Under the pieces are notes generated by a model that worked only from the letters and a program-made list of their open reading frames with translations, was not told the origin of the DNA and searched no databases. From assembly GCA_903897565.1 (NCBI GenBank), contig CAIUCF010000928.1, positions 1-5,194 of the forward strand: a DNA stretch of 5,194 nucleotides, in the 5' to 3' direction. This stretch comes from an uncultured Rhodospirillales bacterium. GTDB taxonomy: Bacteria > Pseudomonadota > Alphaproteobacteria > ATCC43930 > CGMCC-115725. Below are positions 1 to 5,194 of this stretch, in pieces (the first letter of the stretch is position 1; each line of letters starts with the position of its first letter). The position numbers and the translations under genes are program-made.

Positions 1-1079
1 CGGGAATCTTCTACACCGGCGGCACCACGGGGCGATCGAAGGGCGTGATGCTCAGCCACCGCAACCTGATGAGCAACGCCCGCAACGCCGCCGGCGAATG
101 GGGCCGGATGGACGATCCGGTCTATCTCCATGCCGCGCCGATGTTCCATCTCGCCGATGCCGGCGCCATGTATGGCCATCTGATCACCGGCGCCGCCCAC
201 GCCGTCATCCGCAGCTTCTCCGCCGATGCCGTCGCCGAGGCGATCGACCGCTTCAAGGTCACCGACACGCTGCTGGTGCCGACGATGATCCAGATGGTCG
301 CCGACAACCCCGGCCTGGAGCGTTACGACGTCTCATCGCTGCGCCGGATCAATTACGGCGCCTCGCCGATGAGCGAGGCCGTGCTCGACCGCGCGATGGC
401 GCGGCTGCCGCAGGTCGAGTTCCTGCAGTCCTACGGCATGACCGAGCTGTCGCCGATCGCCTGCTTCCTGCCATGGAAGGACCATATCGGCGAGTCTCGG
501 GCCAAGGGCCGCCATCGCTCCGGCGGACGCCCGACCACGGCGGTCGAGGTCCGCATTGTCGACCCCGACGACAAGCCGCTGCCCGTCGGCGAGATCGGCG
601 AGATCGTCGCCCGCGGCGACACCGTGATGATGGGCTATTGGGAGCGACCGGAGGAAACCGCCAAGGCGGTGATCGACGGCTGGATGCATACCGGCGACGC
701 CGGCTATCGCGACGCCGACGGCTATTTTTATGTCGTCGACCGCCTCAAGGACATGATCATCTCGGGCGGCGAGAACGTCTATTCGGTCGAGGTCGAACGC
801 TGCCTCGCCCAGCACCCGGCCGTCGCGCAATGCGCGGTCTTCGGCATCCCCGACCCGCGCTGGGGCGAGGCCGTCCACGCCACGGTGATGAAAAAGTCCG
901 GGACCGAAGTAACGTCGGATGAGCTCATCGCCTTCTGCAAGGAACGGATCGCCGGCTATAAATGCCCGCGCAGCGTCACCATCCAGGCCGACCTCCTGCC
1001 GATGTCCGGCGCCGGAAAAATCCTGAAACGCGACATGCGCAAGCCATACTGGGACAAAGCGAGCCGCGGGGTGAATTGA
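1..1079 (+). CDS. Acyl-CoA synthetase (ANL superfamily, FadD-like), 5'-truncated by window edge
   Basis: Adenylate-forming enzyme that would activate a carboxylic acid with ATP and then transfer it to coenzyme A, in the cytoplasm. The frame is open from base 3, and the first residues seen are already the ATP-binding P-loop (YTGGTTGRSKG, nt 12-44). The GTG/ATG at 45-50 is therefore internal, and roughly 160 N-terminal residues lie outside the window (family length about 500-520; 358 seen). Further motifs in order are QSYGMTELSP (about nt 426-455), MHTGDAGY (684-707), the hinge region with DRLKDMIISGGEN (about 738-776), and the C-terminal catalytic-lysine loop GAGKILKRDMR (about 1008-1040). All key residues are present, so the visible part looks intact. 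Medium- or long-chain fatty acids are the usual guess, but aromatic or other acids cannot be excluded. It converges on the TetR gene, with 139 nt between the stop codons. Confidence 0.93.
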   Translation, partial: GIFYTGGTTGRSKGVMLSHRNLMSNARNAAGEWGRMDDPVYLHAAPMFHLADAGAMYGHLITGAAHAVIRSFSADAVAEAIDRFKVTDTLLVPTMIQMVADNPGLERYDVSSLRRINYGASPMSEAVLDRAMARLPQVEFLQSYGMTELSPIACFLPWKDHIGESRAKGRHRSGGRPTTAVEVRIVDPDDKPLPVGEIGEIVARGDTVMMGYWERPEETAKAVIDGWMHTGDAGYRDADGYFYVVDRLKDMIISGGENVYSVEVERCLAQHPAVAQCAVFGIPDPRWGEAVHATVMKKSGTEVTSDELIAFCKERIAGYKCPRSVTIQADLLPMSGAGKILKRDMRKPYWDKASRGVN

Positions 1080-1084
1080 TCAGC

Positions 1085-1098
1085 GCCGGTGCACCGGC
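1085..1098. repeat. Perfect 14-bp palindrome just after the acyl-CoA synthetase stop
   Basis: GCCGGTGCACCGGC reads identically on both strands and begins 6 nt after the stop codon. As RNA it could fold into a 5-bp G/C stem with a TGCA loop. No T-run follows, so it is not a canonical intrinsic terminator. It abuts the larger inverted repeat. It may be a transcript 3'-end structure, a protein-binding site, or chance in G+C-rich DNA. Confidence 0.45.
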
Positions 1099-1182
1099 CC
1101 TGGATTGCTTCGCCTTCGGCTCGCAATGAAGATATATGATTGATATTGTTCGTCATTGCGAGCGCAGCGAAGCAATCCAGGG
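1098..1182. repeat. Long imperfect inverted repeat from two opposed dispersed-repeat copies
   Basis: The outer arms, 1098-1113 and 1167-1182, are perfect 16-bp complements (CCCTGGATTGCTTCGC). The inner arms, 1120-1129 and 1153-1162, are perfect 10-bp complements (CTCGCAATGA). They are separated by an asymmetric bulge (6 nt, 1114-1119, against 4 nt, 1163-1166) and a 23-nt A/T-rich loop (1130-1152). Each arm matches the dispersed intergenic repeat that I recall as common in Bradyrhizobium-like genomes, which when translated gives the typical spurious peptides DCFAALAMT and CERSEAIQ. It lies between convergent genes and could stop or stabilise transcripts from both sides, but no T-run is present. 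The symmetry is seen directly. The repeat family is recalled, and the role is inferred. Confidence 0.82.
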
Positions 1183-1203
1183 CATCCACGAGAGCGCGGA
1201 TGC
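1182..1203 (-). terminator. Small hairpin after the TetR gene, possible weak transcript end
   Basis: Arms 1182-1190 and 1195-1203 pair over 9 positions around a 4-nt loop. The single mismatch on the plus strand becomes a G-U wobble in minus-strand RNA, so the stem is complete only in the TetR-operon direction. It begins 15 nt after the TetR stop codon. There is no T-run, so termination is only a possibility. It shares one or two bases with the right arm of the large inverted repeat. Confidence 0.3.
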
Positions 1204-1218
1204 TCAGCGATATCGGCC

Positions 1219-1866
1219 CTATCCGGACTTGCCCCGCAACCCGTCCAGGACGATGCGGATGAAGATCGTCGCCAACTCGTCACTGCTGATGCGGCCGTCG
1301 GGCGAGTACCAGCGCGGCAGCCAGTTGAGGGCGCCGATCAGGAAGAACTCGGCGATCTTCGGCTCGGTCGTATCGATGCTGCCGTCGGTCACGCCGTCGG
1401 CGATAAATTTCTGCACCTTGGTATCGACGATGCGGGACAGGCGCCGCACCTCGTTGCGCCGCGCCTCGGGGAGTGCCGAGATGTCGGCGATCAGCCAGGA
1501 CGAGCCGTTGCGCCCGGCCAAGGTCTGGAACTGCAGCCGCAGGAAGCGTTCGAGCTTTTCCGCCCCCGTGCCGCCGCCGGCCTCGGCCTGCTCGGCGATC
1601 AAGCGGCCGTCATTGACGGCGTGGAGCATGCACTCGTAGAGCAGATCCGCCTTGTTCTTGAAGTAGTGGTAAAGCGTCGCCTTGTTGAGCCCGAGCTCGG
1701 CGGCAATCTCGTCGAGCGAGGTGGCGTGGAAGCCGCGGCGGTTGAAGGCGCTGATCGCGGTCAGCACCATCGCCAGCTTGCGCTTCTCGAACTGCTCGCC
1801 GCGGTCGAAGGCGGGATGCAGCGGGGCGCGCGCGAGTTTACCGCTCTCGGGATCCATCGCCGTCAT
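1219..1866 (-). CDS. TetR/AcrR family transcriptional regulator
   Basis: A DNA-binding repressor-type protein of 215 aa, a normal length for the family. The N-terminal helix-turn-helix domain is clear: a first helix around residues 27-44, then TSLDEIAAELGLNKATLYHYFKNK (about 49-72), with the hallmark TLYHYF and NKADLL. The C-terminal ligand domain (about 90-215) gives no clue to the effector. The start chosen is the ATG at 1866, separated from the ABC ATPase stop by one base (TGA-g-ATG), which implies translational coupling. The ATG at 1857 (212 aa) is an alternative, and neither has a strong Shine-Dalgarno sequence. The frame stays open further upstream, but that stretch lies inside the ATPase gene. 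As last gene of the transporter operon, it probably controls that operon; the operator would be upstream of the window's right edge. It could also act on the convergent acyl-CoA synthetase. Confidence 0.92.
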   Translation of the reverse strand: MTAMDPESGKLARAPLHPAFDRGEQFEKRKLAMVLTAISAFNRRGFHATSLDEIAAELGLNKATLYHYFKNKADLLYECMLHAVNDGRLIAEQAEAGGGTGAEKLERFLRLQFQTLAGRNGSSWLIADISALPEARRNEVRRLSRIVDTKVQKFIADGVTDGSIDTTEPKIAEFFLIGALNWLPRWYSPDGRISSDELATIFIRIVLDGLRGKSG

Positions 1867-1867
1867 C

Positions 1868-3373
1868 TCAGTGGATCGCCGCGAACATGATGCCGGCCTC
1901 GGTGGCATCGGCGGCATCGAATTCCTCGACGATGCGGCCCTGCCGAGCAACCAGGATACGGTCGGCCACCGCCAGCACCTCGGGGAGATAGGACGAGATC
2001 ACGACCACCGCTTTGCCTTCGTCTGCGAGTTGGCGGATGACCTGGTGGATCTCCGGGATGGCGCCGACATCGACCCCGCGGGTCGGCTCGTCGAAGAAGA
2101 TCACCGAGGGCTCCTGGACCAGGGATTTCGCCACGACCACTTTCTGCTGGTTGCCGCCCGACAACTCGATGACCTTGGCGCTTCGGCTCAGGGTCTTGAC
2201 CTTGAGCCGATCCATCAGGGCGCCGGCGATGCGGCGGCGCTCGCTCGCCCTGACCAGCCAGCGATAGCCCAACCGCGTCGCCAGCCGGCCGAGGTAGATA
2301 TTCTCCTCGATCGTCATGGTCTCGAAGAAGCCGTTTATCTTGCGATCCTCGGTGATGTAGACGATGCCGTCATCGATCGCCTGGGTCGGGGTACGGTAAC
2401 GCACCGGGCGGCCGCGCAGGTAGACATGGCCACCATTGATCAGGTTGCGCTTGAACGCGCCGCAGATGACCTTCGCGGTTTCGGTTCTCCCCGAACCGAT
2501 CAGTCCGGCGATGCCGACGACTTCGCCGGCATAAAGGGTGAAAGACATGTTCTTGACGATGTTGCCCATCGTCAGGTTCTCGACGCTCAGGACCTTCTCG
2601 CGCGGACGCCCTTCAACGGTGGCGGCTCGGGCCGTGGCCAGCGGTTTGACCACGTCACGCCCGACCATGTGATGGACAAGCTGCTCGCGAGACAGCGACG
2701 CCGCGGGCGCCGTGACGACCTTCTTGCCGTCGCGCAGTACTGTGATGCGGTCGGAGATCTGCAATGCCTCTTCGAGCGCGTGACTGATGAAGACGATGGC
2801 GATGCCCTGCTCGCGCAGGTCGCGGATCAGCTGGAAGAAATGCAGGATCTCCTCCGGCGTCAGGCTCGCCGTCGGCTCGTCGAAAATGATCGCCCGCGCC
2901 TTCTGGTTCGCCGCCCGCGCGATCTCGACCATCTGCCGCTGCGCCGTGCCCAGGGTTGAGACCAGCGCCGAAGGCTCGACGTGGAAGCTCAACGACTGCA
3001 GTTGCTGCTGCGCTTTGATGTTGAGCTGACGGAAGCTGTTGATGAGCTTCTCCGCGCCGAGCTCGATGTTCTGGCCGACCGTCATCGTCGGCACCAGGCT
3101 GGATTCCTGGTAGACCATCGAGATCCCGGCCTTCAGCGCGTCGCCCGGCCGGGCAAAGCGGACCTGGCGGCCCTCCACGTAATAATTGCCCGAGGTCAGC
3201 GGAATCGCCCCGGCGATGGCCTTGCACAAGGTCGACTTGCCGGCGCCGTTTTCACCGACCAGGGCATGAACCTCGCCGGGGTAGAGATCGAAATCGACCC
3301 CCTCGATGGCGTGGACGCCGCCATAGACCTTGCTGCCGGCCTCGATCCGGATGAAGGGTATCCGCTCGCTCAT
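1868..3373 (-). CDS. Sugar-type ABC transporter ATP-binding protein, two NBDs (RbsA/MglA/XylG-like)
   Basis: A 501-aa cytoplasmic ATPase with two fused nucleotide-binding domains, the layout of CUT2 importers for ribose, galactose, xylose and similar compounds. Domain 1 has Walker A GENGAGKST (residues 40-48), Q-loop Q89, a weak signature LGTAQ (141-145), Walker B AIIFDEP (161-167) and H-loop H198. Domain 2 has the family's lysine-less P-loop GLIGSGRTE (290-298), TEDRK (341-345), a perfect signature LSGGNQQ (404-410), Walker B VIFFDEPTRGVD (424-435) and ISS in place of ISH (459-461). The start at 3373 is preferred over an in-frame ATG 33 nt upstream, because it has GGAG 7 nt ahead and makes a 4-nt ATGA overlap with the upstream propeller gene. 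No permease or substrate-binding protein is in the window; they would lie upstream. The true substrate need not be a sugar. Confidence 0.95.
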   Translation of the reverse strand: MSERIPFIRIEAGSKVYGGVHAIEGVDFDLYPGEVHALVGENGAGKSTLCKAIAGAIPLTSGNYYVEGRQVRFARPGDALKAGISMVYQESSLVPTMTVGQNIELGAEKLINSFRQLNIKAQQQLQSLSFHVEPSALVSTLGTAQRQMVEIARAANQKARAIIFDEPTASLTPEEILHFFQLIRDLREQGIAIVFISHALEEALQISDRITVLRDGKKVVTAPAASLSREQLVHHMVGRDVVKPLATARAATVEGRPREKVLSVENLTMGNIVKNMSFTLYAGEVVGIAGLIGSGRTETAKVICGAFKRNLINGGHVYLRGRPVRYRTPTQAIDDGIVYITEDRKINGFFETMTIEENIYLGRLATRLGYRWLVRASERRRIAGALMDRLKVKTLSRSAKVIELSGGNQQKVVVAKSLVQEPSVIFFDEPTRGVDVGAIPEIHQVIRQLADEGKAVVVISSYLPEVLAVADRILVARQGRIVEEFDAADATEAGIMFAAIH

Positions 3374-4476
3374 GACCGGTCTCCGAGAGGGTGCTGAAGC
3401 AGGCATTCGCCGCCCTTGGACGCGATCAGCAGACGATCATCGACCATTCGGACCGCGGTGATACCATGATGGCGGCCGCCGACGCGGCTATGCAGGCTTT
3501 CCAGCGCCTCGCCTTCCGCAGAGAGGCGGACGACGAGGCCATAGGAGCGGGCCGGCGCCCAGGGCTTGATGATGCCGAGCTTGCGGATGGCGCCGCCCTG
3601 CAACGGCTCGAGATAGCCGCCGGTCGCGCGCAGGCTCGGCGCGATCCACAGGCTCGGGTCGATCGTTGCCATCATCTCGCGACGATACTTGTCCTCCTCC
3701 AGCACCAGCTCGACCAGCTGCGTGCGCAACGCGAACAGGGCGAGCCAGAGTTCGCCGCCCGGCGCCGCGGTCAGGCGGGCCGGATAGCCGGGCAGGTTCG
3801 GCATCACGATGCGCGGCCCCCGGCCACCCTGCAGCGGATAGGCGACGACACGGTGCTTCCAGGCCTCGCAGACCCAAAGTTCCTTGCCGTCAGGCGCGGC
3901 GATCGCGCCGCTGGGCCAGGCCAGACCTCCGGCAAGCACACGGGCGGTCGAAAGATCGCCCGCGGCAAGGATGACCCGGCCATGGCTATTCCGCTCCATA
4001 AGGTCGCGGCACCAATCGCCGGGGAGGTGCAGCGATGAACCCTCGGTGATTGCGATCTCGCCATTCGCCAGCACCGCGATCGCCGTCGGGCACCGCAACG
4101 GCACGCCGGCACAGATATCGAGTCGGGCGGCCTCCATTCCGCTCCGCAGGAGTAGGACGCCCCGCCCGAAGATCCCGGCATAGAGGCTGCCCCCGGTATA
4201 GGCGAGCGCGCCGACCTCGGCGTCGAAGCGGGCGTATACCTCGCGGGTCTCCCAGCCCGGGCCGGAAAGCCGCAGGATCTCATGACCGCTGGAGACGAAG
4301 ATCTCTCCGGCCTCGCCCGCCGCGATGTCGTCGCAGGCCGGGATGGTGTCGCCGACCTCCTCCAGCGCCTCCAGCCGGTTGTCCGGCCGGAACGGGCCGT
4401 CCAGCATCGGGATGGCATGGCGGTCGCTGTCCGGGAACAGCAGCGATTTCAGATTGGCGTAGAGCTGATCGAACAT
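3370..4476 (-). CDS. Second SMP-30/strictosidine-synthase-like beta-propeller protein, active-site residues diverged
   Basis: A 368-aa protein of the six-bladed propeller superfamily (SMP-30/gluconolactonase/strictosidine synthase-like), whose members include lactone and ester hydrolases. Evidence is the series of propeller-strand repeats (for example GEIFVSS, GSLYAGIF, GEIAITEGSS, KELWVCEAWKHRVVAY) and the family landmark NLPGYP (227-232), followed by ELWLALF. It is clearly a diverged paralogue of the next gene upstream. Where that protein has FPNGV and PDNI, this one has WPSGA (187-191) and PARL (232-235), and the usual NDLD-like site reads PTAIA. Hydrolytic activity is therefore doubtful. 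There is no signal peptide or membrane segment, so it is probably cytoplasmic. The start at 4476 lies 5 nt after the upstream stop, and the stop overlaps the ATPase start by 4 nt. The C-terminal part carries a distinctive KPWAPARSYGLVVRL stretch. The substrate is unknown. Confidence 0.85.
   Translation of the reverse strand: MFDQLYANLKSLLFPDSDRHAIPMLDGPFRPDNRLEALEEVGDTIPACDDIAAGEAGEIFVSSGHEILRLSGPGWETREVYARFDAEVGALAYTGGSLYAGIFGRGVLLLRSGMEAARLDICAGVPLRCPTAIAVLANGEIAITEGSSLHLPGDWCRDLMERNSHGRVILAAGDLSTARVLAGGLAWPSGAIAAPDGKELWVCEAWKHRVVAYPLQGGRGPRIVMPNLPGYPARLTAAPGGELWLALFALRTQLVELVLEEDKYRREMMATIDPSLWIAPSLRATGGYLEPLQGGAIRKLGIIKPWAPARSYGLVVRLSAEGEALESLHSRVGGRHHGITAVRMVDDRLLIASKGGECLLQHPLGDRS
3381..3384 (-). 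promoter_or_regulatory. Ribosome binding site of the ABC ATPase gene
   Basis: GGAG on the minus strand, 7 nt before the ATG at 3373. It lies inside the last codons of the upstream propeller gene and decides the start in favour of MSERIPF over the upstream in-frame ATG. Confidence 0.65.
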
Positions 4477-4481
4477 GATGA

Positions 4482-5194
4482 TCAGGCCCCCTGCCCGGTC
4501 TTCGTGGCCGCCTTGGCCGGGCCCCAATAGGAATTGTTGCCGGTCCAGTTGGGATCGGCGCCGGGCAGCTTGACCCGACCGATCCGGTTGTTCTCGAGCC
4601 CGCCGATGTAGAGATAGCCCTTGTGCTCGCGCATCGAGGTCACGGTCGAATGCTTGAGTCCGCCGGGATCCCACATCGATTCCAGGGCATTGCCGGCCTC
4701 GTCGAACTTGATGATGCAGCCATTGTTGATGCCGGGATAGATCCACTCGTCCGGCGGCGTTTTCTTGATCATGCGCAGGCGGAAATCGGGGTGGCGCATG
4801 GCGAGATCGAAGGTCGGCGAACGAATGCCGACCAGCGCCAGCCAATAGCCGTCATCGGAAGAGCGGTTGATGTTGTCGGGATAGCCAGGAAGATTGTCGA
4901 TGAAGACTTCGACCTTGCCCTCTTTGGGCCCGTCGATCCAAAGGCGGTATATCGCGCACAGCCAAGACGAGGCGAACAGCACCGATTTGCCGTCATGGGC
5001 GGTGCAGACGCCGTTCGGGAACACGACATCCTTGAGCACGGTATAGGTCTCGTCCTCCTCGGGGTCGTAGCAGATCATGCGGCCATTGCCGCGGCCTTCG
5101 AGCCCGTCCATGTTCCAGGAGTGCATCTCGTAGCGGATCGTCGCCTCGCTGAAGAAGATGCGGCCGTCCGGCGCGATGTCGAGATCGTCGGCCA
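4482..5194 (-). CDS. Strictosidine-synthase-like/SMP-30 family beta-propeller protein, N-terminus outside window
   Basis: C-terminal 237 codons of a protein related to strictosidine synthase and APMAP, a six-bladed propeller fold that in bacteria usually belongs to lactonase- or esterase-like proteins. The frame stays open to the window edge, and residues before the first in-window ATG (5126) already match the family (ADDLDIAPDGRIFFSEATIRY), so that ATG is internal. Landmarks in order are GNGRMICYDP, VVFPNGV (Asn codon 5013-5015), YRLWIDGPKEGKVEVF, and NLPGYPDNI (Asp codon 4875-4877) followed by GYWLAL. The Asn and Asp fall where SMP-30/DFPase-type propellers usually place metal ligands (family knowledge; the alignment was done by eye). 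It ends with a polar tail (about 20 residues) after NWTGNNSYWG. It is the first gene seen of the minus-strand operon. Whether it has a signal peptide cannot be seen. True strictosidine synthase activity is not implied. Confidence 0.88.
   Translation of the reverse strand, partial: ADDLDIAPDGRIFFSEATIRYEMHSWNMDGLEGRGNGRMICYDPEEDETYTVLKDVVFPNGVCTAHDGKSVLFASSWLCAIYRLWIDGPKEGKVEVFIDNLPGYPDNINRSSDDGYWLALVGIRSPTFDLAMRHPDFRLRMIKKTPPDEWIYPGINNGCIIKFDEAGNALESMWDPGGLKHSTVTSMREHKGYLYIGGLENNRIGRVKLPGADPNWTGNNSYWGPAKAATKTGQGA
4487..4492 (-). promoter_or_regulatory. Possible ribosome binding site of the second propeller gene
   Basis: AGGGGG on the minus strand, 10 nt before the ATG at 4476. It lies within the last codons of the preceding propeller gene. 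The spacing is slightly long. It supports the chosen start, since no other in-frame start is close. Confidence 0.4.

Larger units (their letters stand above)
1219..5194 (-). other. Transport/propeller operon: propeller 1 - propeller 2 - ABC ATPase - TetR
   Basis: Four co-oriented genes with junctions of +5 nt, -4 nt (ATGA) and +1 nt, and no room for internal promoters between genes. They should be co-transcribed from a promoter to the right of 5194. The transcript end is expected in the structured intergenic region 1098-1203. The importer's permease and binding protein are missing from the visible part. Confidence 0.8.

Noticed and set aside
45..50. GTG/ATG codons as the start of the acyl-CoA synthetase
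   Set aside because: The frame is open to the window edge and the residues just before (YTGGTTGRSKG) are the essential P-loop, so the true start is upstream of the window.
1085..1203. A CRISPR array, tRNA or small RNA gene in the intergenic region
   Set aside because: There are only two opposed repeat copies, no regular spacers, no tRNA cloverleaf landmarks, and no recognisable promoter.
956..1283. Minus-strand reading frames across the intergenic repeat (with DCFAALAMT-like peptides) and the plus-strand frames beginning at 1136 and 1156
   Set aside because: These peptides are the well-known translation of the dispersed repeat. The frames run into real genes on the other strand and show no domain.
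1867..1950. N-terminal extension of the TetR protein to 1950
   Set aside because: It lies entirely inside the ATPase coding region and adds a Pro/Ser/Arg-rich stretch atypical of TetR proteins. ATGs at 1866 and 1857 give normal lengths.
1682..2959. Long plus-strand open frame of 425 codons opposite the TetR and ATPase genes
   Set aside because: An antisense shadow in G+C-rich DNA. Its translation is rich in Asp, Arg and Leu with no recognisable motif, while the opposite strand has complete ABC ATPase motifs.
3391..4478. Plus-strand and alternative minus-strand frames over the second propeller gene
   Set aside because: Arg/Ala/Pro-rich shadow translations without domain features. The propeller frame fits neighbouring stops and starts with operon-type junctions.
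4477..4845. N-terminal extension of the second propeller protein to an ATG at 4845
   Set aside because: The extension runs in another frame through the C-terminal part of the first propeller gene and is compositionally unlike a propeller. The ATG at 4476 gives a normal N-terminus and spacing.
5124..5126. ATG as the start of the first propeller gene
   Set aside because: The 22 codons between it and the window edge are open and encode a family-typical stretch (DDLDIAPDGRIFFSEA), so the gene continues beyond 5194.

Overview
The window is G+C-rich, densely packed bacterial DNA. The codon use, the RbsA-type ABC ATPase beside SMP-30/strictosidine-synthase-like proteins, and an intergenic repeat of the 'CATTGCGAGC...GCGAAGCAATCC' kind all suggest an alphaproteobacterium, most likely Hyphomicrobiales (Bradyrhizobium/Rhodopseudomonas/Bosea-like). 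The genus is inferred from pattern memory and was not tested.

Layout. The left fifth (1-1079, plus strand) is the C-terminal two thirds of an acyl-CoA synthetase of the ANL superfamily, cut by the window edge. A 139-base convergent intergenic region (1080-1218) follows. It holds no gene but is full of dyad symmetry: a perfect 14-bp palindrome, a long imperfect inverted repeat made of two opposed copies of a dispersed repeat, and a small hairpin on the far side. The rest (1219-5194) is one tight minus-strand gene cluster, transcribed from right to left: a strictosidine-synthase-like propeller protein (N-terminus beyond the right edge), a second diverged propeller paralogue, a double-domain sugar-type ABC transporter ATPase, and a TetR-family regulator. 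Gaps between these genes are 5 nt, a 4-nt ATGA overlap, and 1 nt, so they almost certainly form one operon with translational coupling.

How the genes may work together. The ATPase would power an importer of the ribose/galactose class (CUT2), but no permease or periplasmic binding protein lies in the window. They would have to be upstream, beyond 5194. The propeller proteins are plausible lactone or ester hydrolases or ligand-binding partners acting on the imported compound, and the TetR protein, last in the operon, is a plausible local autoregulator. The substrate cannot be read from the sequence. The convergent acyl-CoA synthetase may or may not belong to the same pathway.

The most interesting points are two. 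The second propeller paralogue appears to have lost the polar residues that the first keeps at the family's usual metal/active-site positions. The ABC ATPase looks strongly asymmetric, with its weak motifs all falling in the same composite ATP site. Nothing here amounts to a clearly new system.
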